64,000 nt of DNA from Rhodanobacter sp. (GCA_004298045.1 SCRM01000005.1:1-64000), one strand, 5' to 3'; positions 41,201-51,135 are shown, counted from the first letter of the stretch. Numbers and translations are program-made. The notes: a model not told the origin generated them from the letters alone.

Positions 41201-41965
41201 ATGGCCATCACGTTGAAATCCCCGCAAGACATCGAGCACATGCGCGTGGCCGGCCAGCTGGCGGCCGAAGTGCTGGCGCTGCTCAAGGAATACGTCAAGC
41301 CCGGCGTCACCACCGAAGAGCTCGACCGTCGCGCCTACGAGCACATTGTCAACGTGCAGAAGGCAATTCCGGCGAACGTCGGCTACCACGGCTTCCCCAA
41401 GACCCTGTGCACCTCGGTCAACCACGTGATCTGCCACGGCATCCCGAGCGAATCCAAGGTGCTCAAGGATGGCGACATCATCAATCTCGACATCACTGTC
41501 ATCAAGGATGGCTGGCACGGCGACACCAGCCGCATGTATTTCGTTGGCACTCCGTCGGTGCTGGCCAAGCGCCTGGTGGATACCACGTTCGAGTCGATGA
41601 TGGCCGGCATCCGCGCGGTGCGCCCCGGCGCCACGCTGGGCGACGTGGGCCACGCCGTGCAGCATTGCGCGGAGTCGGCGGGCTACTCGATCGTGCGCGA
41701 ATACTGCGGCCACGGCATCGGCAAGATCTATCACGATGACCCGCAGGTGCTGCATTACGGCAAGCCGCACACCGGGCTGGAGCTCAAGGAGGGCATGACC
41801 TTCACCGTGGAGCCGATGGTCAATGCCGGCAAGCCGAACACCAAGCAGCTGCCCGATGGCTGGACGGTGGTCACCAAGGACCACTCGCTGTCGGCGCAGT
41901 GGGAGCACACGCTGGTGGTGACCAAGGACGGGTTCGAGATCCTCACGCCGTGGCCGGATGCTTGA
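41201..41965 (+). CDS. map: Methionine aminopeptidase type I
   Basis: NVGYHGFPKTLCTSVNHVICHGIPS; HGIGKIYHDDPQVLHYG. Confidence 0.97.
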   Translation: MAITLKSPQDIEHMRVAGQLAAEVLALLKEYVKPGVTTEELDRRAYEHIVNVQKAIPANVGYHGFPKTLCTSVNHVICHGIPSESKVLKDGDIINLDITVIKDGWHGDTSRMYFVGTPSVLAKRLVDTTFESMMAGIRAVRPGATLGDVGHAVQHCAESAGYSIVREYCGHGIGKIYHDDPQVLHYGKPHTGLELKEGMTFTVEPMVNAGKPNTKQLPDGWTVVTKDHSLSAQWEHTLVVTKDGFEILTPWPDA

Positions 41966-41967
41966 TT

Positions 41968-42080
41968 GCCGGGACTGGGGATTCGGGATTCGGGATTCGA
42001 AAAAGCGCGATTGGGCGGGCGTGATGCTCGTGGGGCGGACTGCAGTCCGACAAGCGGGGACTCTGGAATCGCGATTCGAA
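41968..42080. repeat. Heptamer repeat, copy 7, with embedded REP-like palindrome (cggactgcagtccg)
   Basis: ggggattcgggattcgggattcgaaaaagc ... gcggactgcagtccgac ... gaatcgcgattcgaaagagc. Confidence 0.8.
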
Positions 42081-42144
42081 AGAGCCGGGTGAGGCGGTAC
42101 CGCACCGGCTTGGTTTCTGCCGCCCACGCTCCTAGGCTGCGCGA

Positions 42145-44787
42145 ATGACTGCCGCCAGTGTCGAGCTGCCACCGCTGCCGCGTCTGCCGCCAACGGTGCC
42201 CCGTTCCGGGGTGTCCGGCGAGGCGCGGCACGCGTTGCGGCAATTGCTGGGGGACGTGGATCGCGCGCTGGCGACGGCGTTTCGCGATGGTGGCGACGCC
42301 GAGGCGCTGGCCCGTCGGCGTGGCGAGGCGGTGGCGCGCATCGTGGTGCATGTGTGGAATGCCTGCCTGGGCGAGGTGACTGGCGCGGCGTTGTTTGCCG
42401 TGGGCGGCTTTGGCCGCGGCCTGTTGTTTCCGCAGTCGGATGTGGATCTGCTGGTGCTGGCCGAACGCTCCGAGCCGTCGCGTTTGCGCGCGCTCGAACA
42501 GTGTTTTGCGACGTTGTGGGATGTCGGCCTCAAGGTGGGTCACGCGGTGCGCGATGCCGAGCAGTGCCGCAAGCTTGCGGCGGCGGACGCCAGCGTGTTC
42601 ACCAGCCTGCTGGACGCGCGCCGGCTTGCCGGTGACCGCGCACTGGAAGCGAGCCTGCGCGCCATCGTGAATGATCCCGCGCTGTGGCCGCCCAAGGCGT
42701 ATCTCGCCGCCCGGTTGGGCGAGCGCGACGCGCGCCATGCACGCTTCGACGACACTGCGTACAACCTCGAACCCAACCTCAAGGATGGCCCCGGCGGGCT
42801 GCGCACGCTGGATTCGTTGCGCTGGCTGGGGCAGCGGCTGGCGCATGCGAGCGGGTTTGGCGAGATGCAACTGGAAGGCCTGCTCGATCCGGCCGAGCGC
42901 GACGCGCTGTGCGCGGCGGAGCGCACCTTGCGCCGCTACCGTTTTGCGCTGCATCTCGAAGCGGGGCGACCGGAAGAGCGCTTGCTGTTCGACTACCAGC
43001 GTGCGCTGGCGACCCGCCTGGGGTTCGAGGACGAGCACGCGAAAAACCTCGGCGTCGAGCAGTTCATGCAGGGCTACTACCGCGCCGCCAGCGTGGTCGA
43101 ACGCCTTGGTGTGCAGATTTCCGAGCGCTTTGTGGAAATGCTGGAGCCGCCGCGCGACGGCGTGCCGGTCGGCGCCGACTTCATCCGCTACGGTACCCGC
43201 CTCGCGGCGCGCGATCCCGAGTTGTTTACGCGTCGGCCGCAGGCGTTGATCGAGATTTTCATCGCCCGGCTGGACCAGGCCGGGCTGGTCGGCTTCAGCG
43301 CCGACACCATGCGCCGCATCCATCAGACCACGGCGACGCTGGGCAGCAAACTCGGCGACGACCCGGCGGCGCTGGCCGCGTTTTTGCGCCTGCTCAAGCG
43401 TGGCGCACCGGCGGTGGACGCGTTGTGGCGGATGAATCGTCACGGCCTGCTGGCCGCATTGCTGCCCGCGTTCGGCAAGGTGTTCGGGCGCATGCAGTAC
43501 GACTTGTTCCACGTGTACACCGTGGATGAGCACACGCTGCGCGTGCTGCGCCAGTTGGCGCGGTTTGCCGACCCGGCCGCGCGCAGCGATTTTCCGCTGG
43601 CGTGCGATATCTGGCCGAGCCTCGACAAGCCCGAGCTGATGCTGTTGGCCGGGCTGTTTCACGACATCGCGAAAGGCCGCGGCGGCGACCATTCGGTGCT
43701 GGGCGAAGGCGAGGCGCGCGCGTTCTGCATCCGGCTCGGGTTGCCGCCGGACGACGTGGAGCTGGTGGCATGGCTGGTGCGCCAACACCTGTTGATGAGT
43801 GCCACCGCACAGCGCCAGGACATCACCGATCCGGCCGTGGTGCAGCGCTTTGCCGATGTCGTCAGCGATTGGGCGCGGCTCGATCATCTCTACCTCTTGA
43901 CCGTGGCCGACATCATCGGCACCAGCCCGCGCTTGTGGAACGCGTGGAAGGATCGCCTGCTGGCCGACCTCTACACCGCGACGCGGTATGCGCTGCGCAG
44001 TGGCGAAGAGCCCGCCCAGCGTGCGGCCTTGCGCGCGCAGGCCTGCCGCGATCGCGCGCTGGCGCTGCTCGCGGCCGACGGCATCGACGCCGCTGCGGCA
44101 CAGGCCTTGTGGGCGAGTTTTTCCGAGCCGAGCTTTTTGCGCCACCGGCCGGAGCAGATCGCGTGGCAGACGGCAGCGCTCCTGCGGCACGCCGACAGCG
44201 CACCGTTGGTGGAGGTGCATCCGCTGTCGGTGCGCGGCACCACCGAGCTTTTCATCTGCGCACCGGACCGCGACGGCTTGTTCGCCACGGCGACGGCGAT
44301 GCTCGACCGCATGCGTTTTTCGGTGTTGGAGGCGCGCATCCTCAATTCGCGCGACGGGCGCTCGCTCGACACCTTTTTGCTGCTGGAAGCCGATACCCAG
44401 CAGCCGGCAAGCGCTGCACGCTGCGCCGAACTACGGGTGCGCATGCAGCGCGCACTGGCGCAGACCGCGCCGGTGGCGCCGGCCCGGCGCAGCATGTCGC
44501 GGCATTTGAAACACTTCCAGAGCGCGCCGCGGATTGCGTTCAGCGCTGCCGGCAATCGCACCCAGCTGGCGCTGGTGGCCACCGATCGCCCCGGCCTTCT
44601 GGCGGCGGTCGCGCGCGGCATGCTCGAAGCCGGCGTACGCGTGCACGATGCGCGCATTGCCACCTTCGGCGAACGCGCCGAGGATTTTTTCCTCGTCTCC
44701 GACCGCAACGATCGGCCACTCGACGACGCGGCACAAGAGCGCCTGCGCACCGTGCTGGTCGCCCGTATCGGCGCGCCACATGGCTGA
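42145..44787 (+). CDS. glnD: Bifunctional uridylyltransferase/uridylyl-removing enzyme
   Basis: FAVGGFGRGLLFPQSDVDLLVL; HDIAKGRGGDHSVLGEGEA; C-terminal ACT repeats. Confidence 0.96.
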   Translation: MTAASVELPPLPRLPPTVPRSGVSGEARHALRQLLGDVDRALATAFRDGGDAEALARRRGEAVARIVVHVWNACLGEVTGAALFAVGGFGRGLLFPQSDVDLLVLAERSEPSRLRALEQCFATLWDVGLKVGHAVRDAEQCRKLAAADASVFTSLLDARRLAGDRALEASLRAIVNDPALWPPKAYLAARLGERDARHARFDDTAYNLEPNLKDGPGGLRTLDSLRWLGQRLAHASGFGEMQLEGLLDPAERDALCAAERTLRRYRFALHLEAGRPEERLLFDYQRALATRLGFEDEHAKNLGVEQFMQGYYRAASVVERLGVQISERFVEMLEPPRDGVPVGADFIRYGTRLAARDPELFTRRPQALIEIFIARLDQAGLVGFSADTMRRIHQTTATLGSKLGDDPAALAAFLRLLKRGAPAVDALWRMNRHGLLAALLPAFGKVFGRMQYDLFHVYTVDEHTLRVLRQLARFADPAARSDFPLACDIWPSLDKPELMLLAGLFHDIAKGRGGDHSVLGEGEARAFCIRLGLPPDDVELVAWLVRQHLLMSATAQRQDITDPAVVQRFADVVSDWARLDHLYLLTVADIIGTSPRLWNAWKDRLLADLYTATRYALRSGEEPAQRAALRAQACRDRALALLAADGIDAAAAQALWASFSEPSFLRHRPEQIAWQTAALLRHADSAPLVEVHPLSVRGTTELFICAPDRDGLFATATAMLDRMRFSVLEARILNSRDGRSLDTFLLLEADTQQPASAARCAELRVRMQRALAQTAPVAPARRSMSRHLKHFQSAPRIAFSAAGNRTQLALVATDRPGLLAAVARGMLEAGVRVHDARIATFGERAEDFFLVSDRNDRPLDDAAQERLRTVLVARIGAPHG

Positions 44788-44819
44788 CGCGTTTTGCTGC
44801 CAAGGGGGTGTCGGGCGGA

Positions 44820-45105
44820 GGAGTGGGAATCGGAAATCGGAATTGCTGGCGTCTGGTATCGCGGTTTTTTTGCGCGCGTGGATCGGGTCGCTTTGCTTTC
44901 TGCTTTCGAGGGTGTTGGTCTCGCCACGCAGTGTGGGCAGCCTTGAAACGCGACCGCGTCGATACCCGTCGGGCTGAAGCCCGGTCCACAAGCACGGTGC
45001 TCGCCGAGTCGCGCTCTTTCGAATCCCGAATCTTGCATTCCGAGTCCCTGCTTGCCGGGCTGCGCTCCCCTCGAATCCTCAATCTCCAATCCCGAATCCC
45101 GGACC
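44820..45105. repeat. Heptamer repeat cluster, copy 8, with REP-like gtcgggctgaagcccg
   Basis: gtgggaatcggaaatcgg; gtcgggctgaagcccggtccacaag; gctctttcgaatcccgaatc; ctccaatcccgaatcccgg. Confidence 0.75.
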
Positions 45106-45106
45106 C

Positions 45107-46222
45107 TCACAACGTCGCGTCGGCGCCCCACAGTGCAGCCATGCTTACCGGCATTTTCAGGGCTTCGAGATCGGCGGTGGTCTGGATCGCGTGCATCGGC
45201 GAATCGCCGTTGTGGCGCAGCGGCGTGGGCAGGCGCATGCCGACCGCGTTGGTGATCGCCGCCAGCCGCGGGCCGTGTTTGCCAGTGCCGCGCTGGGTGA
45301 CGATGGCAATGCTGCCGTTGCGCAGGCGCACACCGGTGCCTGGCGGGTGCACGCCGATCGCCTTGATGAATTGCGCCACCAGGGTTTCGTCGATCTGGCC
45401 ACCCTCATTCAAGAACAACTGGCGCAGGGCGGGCGTAGGTACCATGGCGGGGCGATAGGCGCGTGCCGAGATGCGCGCGCAGTAGATGTCGGCGAGCGTG
45501 AGCAGGCGGGTCGGCTGGGCAACGGCGCTGCCGCGCCGACCCGCCGGATAACCGCTGCCGTCGATGCGTTCGTGATGGTCACGCACGGTAGCGAGCCACA
45601 CCGGATCGTCCACGCCCAGTTCGCGCAGCATCTCGACCCCGCGCTCGCAGTGACGGCGGATGATCTCCTGCTGTTCCGGCGTCGGCGGCGCATGCGACTT
45701 GTACAGCTGCTGCTGCACTTCGAGCATGCCGATGTTCATCGTCAAGGCAGCGGCCGTGGTCGAGGCGAGCAGGTCGTCGTCCCACTCGAACGTGGCACCG
45801 ACGACCTGGCACAGCGTGGCAACGTTGACTGCGTGGCGCACCGCGTAGGGCGCGTCGCGCATCAGTACCACGGCAGCCAGCGCGAGGTCGGCGTTGGCGC
45901 GGCAGGCGCGGCGCACGAGTGCGGCGATGCGCACCAGGTCGGCCGGAAAATAGCTCGAACCCTGCTCGAACAGCGCCATCAGACGCCAGCGGGCGGCGAT
46001 GAGCATGCCCAGTGGCGTCGCCGGAATGGTGGTTTCCTGCTCCGCGCGCCCAGGGGACGGCGCCGTTGTTGCCAACGCGTTTTCCGCAATCAGGTCGCGT
46101 TGCAAGGTGTTGCGGATGATCGAGCCGTGACGCAGCAGCAATTGGCCCTTGCCGTTATACGCATCGCGCGGCAGCACCTGGCCTACGGTCAGGTCATTGG
46201 GGTCGAAATCGCGTGACTTCAT
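45107..46222 (-). CDS. HD-GYP-like protein with substituted HD dyad
   Basis: HHERIDGSGYP present; expected LLHDIGK reads LTMNIGM. Confidence 0.82.
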   Translation of the reverse strand: MKSRDFDPNDLTVGQVLPRDAYNGKGQLLLRHGSIIRNTLQRDLIAENALATTAPSPGRAEQETTIPATPLGMLIAARWRLMALFEQGSSYFPADLVRIAALVRRACRANADLALAAVVLMRDAPYAVRHAVNVATLCQVVGATFEWDDDLLASTTAAALTMNIGMLEVQQQLYKSHAPPTPEQQEIIRRHCERGVEMLRELGVDDPVWLATVRDHHERIDGSGYPAGRRGSAVAQPTRLLTLADIYCARISARAYRPAMVPTPALRQLFLNEGGQIDETLVAQFIKAIGVHPPGTGVRLRNGSIAIVTQRGTGKHGPRLAAITNAVGMRLPTPLRHNGDSPMHAIQTTADLEALKMPVSMAALWGADATL

Positions 46223-46499
46223 GGCCGGTACGGCCGGTCGGGAGCGGGTTGTGGTTGCGGCATGTTGGGCACCTCCTCTCGCGGACACCTCGCGAGTCGA
46301 TCGCACCATCGGTCACGGGGTGGTCGGCGCGCTGAGCGTAACTTCGCTGGGTCATCGGCGGGACGGGAGGAAAGTTGAGTGGGGCCGGGAACAGGAAGAG
46401 CGAGCCGATGCGAGGGCGGGCCTGGTGGCTTTGCTGGCGGCGGTTGCCGGGCTTGGGCCCGACCCACAAGGGCAATCACCCTGCGGGTACCCGTTGTGT

Positions 46500-46545
46500 C
46501 CGATTCCCGATTTCCCAGCCGGGAGATTCTGCATTCCCGGAGGGG
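46500..46545. repeat. Degenerate heptamer repeat, copy 9
   Basis: ccgattcccgatttcccagccgggagattctgcattcccgg. Confidence 0.5.
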
Positions 46546-46800
46546 CCTGGTCTAATCGCGCGGCCGGTCGTCATCCCTGCGGTTTCGCGTTGCGCCAGCT
46601 CATCCTCGTTGTGAATGAGGGGCCCGAATGATCGGCAGGTCAGGTCTTCGCTTGGCTTGGCGGCCGCCAGGCTCGCCAGCAGCGCGCGGGCGCTGTACCG
46701 CGGGCCGACCTTTGGCGTGAGTGTCGGGTTCCGAGCTGGCAACCCGCGCGCCGGGCCGCCACAATGCAGCAGCTCTTTCCCGTTTGGACATCCGTTTGCC

Positions 46801-47622
46801 ATGCAGAATCTTGAGGCCCTGATCGACGAGGCGTTTGTGCACCGTGAGCCGTTTGTCGGCGGCGAGCTTGAAACCCGCACGCGCGGCGCGGTGGAGGAGG
46901 CGCTGCATCTGCTCGAATCCGGGCAGCGGCGGGTGGCCGAGCCGGACGGGCACGGCGGCTGGGTGGTCAACCAGTGGCTGAAAAAAGCCGTGCTGCTGTA
47001 TTTCCGCCTGAGTGGCAACCGGGTGGTGGACGGTGGCGCGGCGCTCGCATTCGACAAGGTGCCGCTGCGGTTTGCGCGGGCCGCCGAGCTGGAAAACCTC
47101 GGCGCGCGCGTGGTGCCCGGCGCGCTGGTGCGGCGTGGCGCGCACGTGGCGAAAAACGCGGTGCTGATGCCGAGCTACGTCAACATCGGCGCGTTCGTCG
47201 GCGAGGGCACGATGGTTGACACCTGGGCCACGGTCGGCTCATGCGCGCAGATCGGTGCGCACGTGCACCTGTCCGGCGGCGTTGGCATTGGCGGCGTGCT
47301 CGAACCGTTGCAGGCCGGGCCGACCATCATCGAAGACGATTGCTTCATCGGCGCGCGTTCGGAAGTGGTCGAAGGCGTGGTGGTGGAGCGCGGCAGCGTG
47401 ATCGGCATGGGGGTGTTCCTCGGCCAGTCCACGCGCATCTACAACCGCCTGACCGGCGAGACGAGCTACGGCCGGGTGCCGGCCGGCAGCGTGGTGGTGG
47501 CCGGCAGCCTGCCGGCCAAGGACGGCACGCACAGCTTGTATGCCGCGATCATCGTCAAGCAGGTCGATGCCAAGACGCGCGGCAAGACCTCGATCAATGA
47601 ACTCTTGCGGGGCGAGGCATGA
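46801..47622 (+). CDS. dapD: 2,3,4,5-tetrahydropyridine-2,6-dicarboxylate N-succinyltransferase
   Basis: Left-handed beta-helix hexapeptide region [51 protein letters not shown]. Confidence 0.96.
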   Translation: MQNLEALIDEAFVHREPFVGGELETRTRGAVEEALHLLESGQRRVAEPDGHGGWVVNQWLKKAVLLYFRLSGNRVVDGGAALAFDKVPLRFARAAELENLGARVVPGALVRRGAHVAKNAVLMPSYVNIGAFVGEGTMVDTWATVGSCAQIGAHVHLSGGVGIGGVLEPLQAGPTIIEDDCFIGARSEVVEGVVVERGSVIGMGVFLGQSTRIYNRLTGETSYGRVPAGSVVVAGSLPAKDGTHSLYAAIIVKQVDAKTRGKTSINELLRGEA

Positions 47623-47981
47623 GCGTCACGCTGTATGGCCTGTCCACCTGCGACACCTGCCGCAAGGCACGCAACTGGCTCGATCGCTTTGGCGTGGCCT
47701 ACGCCTTTGTGGATTACCGCGCGAACCCGGTGCCGGCCGGTACGCTCAAAGCGTGGGCGCAGGCGTTGGGCGGTTGGGAGCACTTGGTCAACAAGTCCTC
47801 CACCACTTGGCGCAACCTGCTGCCGCAGCGCAAGAACCCCGGCCCTGGCAGCGATCCGGAGTGGACGTTGTTGCTCAAGGAATACCCGGCGCTGATCCGC
47901 CGCCCGGTGGTGGTGCGCGAAGATGGCAGCGTGAGCGTCGGGTTCAGCGACAACGGCTTCAAGAAGCTGTTTCCGCGCTGA
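47619..47981 (+). CDS. ArsC/Spx-family thioredoxin-fold protein (YffB-like)
   Basis: [30 protein letters not shown]; overlaps dapD stop. Confidence 0.92.
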   Translation: MSVTLYGLSTCDTCRKARNWLDRFGVAYAFVDYRANPVPAGTLKAWAQALGGWEHLVNKSSTTWRNLLPQRKNPGPGSDPEWTLLLKEYPALIRRPVVVREDGSVSVGFSDNGFKKLFPR

Positions 47982-47982
47982 T

Positions 47983-50900
47983 TTACGGGGCCGGTGCCGG
48001 TGTCCACGAGGTCAGGATCGGCAGCGGGCCGGGCGCGTTCTGGCGTGCCAGCATCGCGCGCAGCGTGCCCAGCACATCCTCGGCCAGTGGCGCGTGCATC
48101 GGCGCAATGCCAACCCACGCATTGCGGCCGCCGTGCTTGGCGGCGTACAGGCACGCATCGGCGAGGTTCACCACTTGGTCCCAGCCGAGCTGGTCGGGCG
48201 CATCGGCAAAGAACGGGTAGCAGGCAAAGCCGATCGAGCAGGTGACGTGGGTCCGGCGCCCTTCGCCCAGGTCGAACACGTGGTTGGCGACGGTGGCGCG
48301 GATACGTTCGGCCAACAGCGAACCGTCGTCGTGCGGCACGTTGCGTGCCACGATCAAAAACTCCTCGCCGCCGCGGCGCACCGGTATGTCGGTGCTGCGG
48401 ATGGCGGCCAGCAGGATGTCGCGCAGTTGCTGCAGCACGCGGTCGCCGGCCGCATGCCCCCAGGCGTCGTTGATCGCCTTGAAATGGTCGATGTCGATCA
48501 TCAGGAACAGCAGCCGCCCGGTGTCCACATGGTGCGCAGCCTGAATGTCGTGCTGGATGGATTCATCCAGGTAGCGCCGGTTTTTCATCCCGGTCAGCGG
48601 GTCGGTGACGGCCTGCTGGGTGAGCGCCTGATTGGCTTCGCGCAGCGCATCGTTGGCATGTGCGAGTTCTGCCGTGCGTAGTGCCACGACGGCTTCGAGC
48701 GCGCGGTTGCGTTGTTGCATGCGCGCCACGCGCCAACGCAGCAGCAGGTACAGCGCAGTGCCGGCCAGCAGCAGCCAGGTCAACCACGCCCACCAGGTGC
48801 CGTACCACGGCGGCAGGATGCGGAAATCGAACGTGACCGCACGCGCCTCCCGGCCGTAGGCATCGCGACCACGCACGTGAAACCGGTACACCCCCGGCGC
48901 AAGGTTCGTGTAGTCGCGATAGGCAGCGGCCGCCCACGGCGACCAGTCGCGGGCAAGACCTTGCAGCCACACCTGGTAGCGGTTGCCGGCGAGTTTGTCG
49001 AAGCTGGGCAGGGCGAACTCGAAGCGCAGCGCGTTGTGAGCGTACGGCACGGCCAGCTTATCGGTGGCCGGGCGATTGCCGAACAAGGCGATGTCGCCTT
49101 GCTCGGCAACCATGCGCAGCAGGGTGGCGGGCGTTGCTGCCGGTGTGCTGCGGTGGCTGCGTTGATAGCGAAACAAGCCGTTGTCGCTGCCGATCCACAA
49201 CGCGTCGTCGCCCTCGTCGAGGTACGTATTGGCGCCGGCGCCCTGGATGAGTTGCAGCGGCGTTTCCTTCCATTGCCAGCCGTTTGGGGTGCGGATCGCG
49301 CGTCCGGTATGCCTCAACCCCTTGGCGTCGGTGATGGTGGTCCACACCTCGCCGTGGTGGTCTTGATACAGGCTGTCCACCGGCAGGGTGCTGTGGGGTA
49401 CCAATCCGGCGGCGCCAGGGTCCGGCTCGAAACGTTGGTTTGCCGCAAAACGATAGATGCCGGCGTTGGTGATGAAGCGGATGGTGCCGTCGATACGCGC
49501 CTCTTGCACCAGCCCATCCGGCAAGCCGTCGTGGTGGCCGAAACGCTCGATGCGGACGGCGCCACGACCGCCATCGACGGTATCCGGCGCAACGCGCGCG
49601 CGCAGCAGGCCGCCCACCCACGGGCTGAGCCACAACTGGTCATCGCGGTGTTCCGTAATGCTGCGGATTTGCCCTTGCACCGCCGCGATGCGGCCCTCGT
49701 CCAACCAGCCCTTCGCGGTGCGGCGGATCGATCCGAAGCCGTCCTGATAGCCGACAAACAGGCGGTTGGGGTCGCGCTGGGAGCGCTGCAGCGCCAATGC
49801 CGCGGTGCCGCGCGTGATGCGGGTGATAACTGGCGGCTGGCCGTTGCCACGGTCGGTGTAGGCAAACACGCCGTCATCGGTGGCCACCACCAGCTCGCCG
49901 TCGGCCTCGTCGAGATCCCAGATCTGCCCCGGCAAGGGTTCCGCCCGGGTGAAATGGGCATTGGCGCCGGTCGTCATCCGAAACAGGCCTTCGGTGGTGC
50001 CGACGAACAGCGCACCGGCGTAGCGGCGGATGGTTTGTACCTCGCCGCGCAGACCATTGCGGGTATCGAACACAGTCAGCGGCGCGGCGGTCGCCACCCG
50101 CGCGATACCGTTGCCGGTGGCCAGCCACAGCCCGTTGTCGCGATCAACGAGAGTGGCCAGTATCAGGTTGCTGCGCAGCCCGGTGGCGTAGTCGAGGGTG
50201 TAGGCAAGGTGCCCCGAGGCATCCGCCACGTACACCCCGCCGCGCAAGGTGTTGATCGCGAGCTGGCCGTTGGCGAGCCAGGTGGCGCCGTAGAGGTTGT
50301 CACGGCGGATCTCGGCCGCGACGTCCAGCGCCCACGGCGTAAAGGTGCCGGCGTGGTAAAGGAACCAGCCCTGCGAACGGGTACCGATGAGCAGCTCGCC
50401 GGGCAAATGGCCAGGCCCGCGCCACGGCAGCAGCGCGTAGATCTTTTCGTTCGCAAAGCGCCCGCTGCCGGGAACGAGTTGCAGCTTGCCGGCCACCATC
50501 TGCATTAGCCCGCGGCCGACTTCGCGCACGTAGAGGGTGTCGTTGACGATGAAGCTGAAGTGGAAACTCGTGGCTGGTTTCCACACCTGCATGGTGCCGC
50601 GTTGGTAATAGAAAATGCTGGAGAGCGTGACGAAATACACGCCGTGGGCTGTGGCGTGGATGTTCCACACGTCGGCAAAGCCACGCTCAGCCTTGGGCAC
50701 GGCTGGCAGCAGCGAGGCAAACACCAGGCGCCCGGCCGCGTCGCGTTTCAAATACCCGAGGTTGCCGACGGTGCCGACATAGATGAGCCCGTCCGGGCCG
50801 AGTGCCAGCGAGCGCACGGTGGCGTGGTCGGGTACTGCGATGGTCTCCCAGCGTGCCCCGTCGAACACCAGGATGCCGCTTTCCACATTGCCCACGTAGA

Positions 50901-51135
50901 TGACGCCGTCGCGGTCTTGCGCAATCGCCCAGTTCTGCGCGCCACCGCCGTATTCCGAAGGCGAAAAATTGTGCACGAACGGCAAACCGGCGTTGCTGGC
51001 TGTCGTCGCGGACACAGCTCCGGTGGGTACGGCGGCCAGCGCACACGCCGCAAAAAGGCACAAAACGACGCAGGCGCACCACTGGCCCGGGTGTGGCCCG
51101 GTGCAATGGTGTCCGGCGATGGGCGGCTGCCCCAT
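47983..51135 (-). CDS. Exported-sensor diguanylate cyclase (Reg_prop beta-propeller, Y_Y_Y, TM, GGDEF)
   Basis: Signal-like N-terminus; repeated propeller blades; TM WYGTWWAWLTWLLLAGTALYLLL; RSTD-IPVRR-GGEEF. Confidence 0.9.
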   Translation of the reverse strand: MGQPPIAGHHCTGPHPGQWCACVVLCLFAACALAAVPTGAVSATTASNAGLPFVHNFSPSEYGGGAQNWAIAQDRDGVIYVGNVESGILVFDGARWETIAVPDHATVRSLALGPDGLIYVGTVGNLGYLKRDAAGRLVFASLLPAVPKAERGFADVWNIHATAHGVYFVTLSSIFYYQRGTMQVWKPATSFHFSFIVNDTLYVREVGRGLMQMVAGKLQLVPGSGRFANEKIYALLPWRGPGHLPGELLIGTRSQGWFLYHAGTFTPWALDVAAEIRRDNLYGATWLANGQLAINTLRGGVYVADASGHLAYTLDYATGLRSNLILATLVDRDNGLWLATGNGIARVATAAPLTVFDTRNGLRGEVQTIRRYAGALFVGTTEGLFRMTTGANAHFTRAEPLPGQIWDLDEADGELVVATDDGVFAYTDRGNGQPPVITRITRGTAALALQRSQRDPNRLFVGYQDGFGSIRRTAKGWLDEGRIAAVQGQIRSITEHRDDQLWLSPWVGGLLRARVAPDTVDGGRGAVRIERFGHHDGLPDGLVQEARIDGTIRFITNAGIYRFAANQRFEPDPGAAGLVPHSTLPVDSLYQDHHGEVWTTITDAKGLRHTGRAIRTPNGWQWKETPLQLIQGAGANTYLDEGDDALWIGSDNGLFRYQRSHRSTPAATPATLLRMVAEQGDIALFGNRPATDKLAVPYAHNALRFEFALPSFDKLAGNRYQVWLQGLARDWSPWAAAAYRDYTNLAPGVYRFHVRGRDAYGREARAVTFDFRILPPWYGTWWAWLTWLLLAGTALYLLLRWRVARMQQRNRALEAVVALRTAELAHANDALREANQALTQQAVTDPLTGMKNRRYLDESIQHDIQAAHHVDTGRLLFLMIDIDHFKAINDAWGHAAGDRVLQQLRDILLAAIRSTDIPVRRGGEEFLIVARNVPHDDGSLLAERIRATVANHVFDLGEGRRTHVTCSIGFACYPFFADAPDQLGWDQVVNLADACLYAAKHGGRNAWVGIAPMHAPLAEDVLGTLRAMLARQNAPGPLPILTSWTPAPAP

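Noticed and set aside
41755-44220. 821-aa minus-strand ORF antisense to map/glnD
   Set aside because: Arg/His/Gln-rich shadow translation; glnD on the plus strand has conserved motifs throughout.
46600-47145. 181-aa minus-strand ORF overlapping the dapD 5' end as a possible gene
   Set aside because: Composition matches shadow ORFs and it is antisense to a certain dapD coding region.
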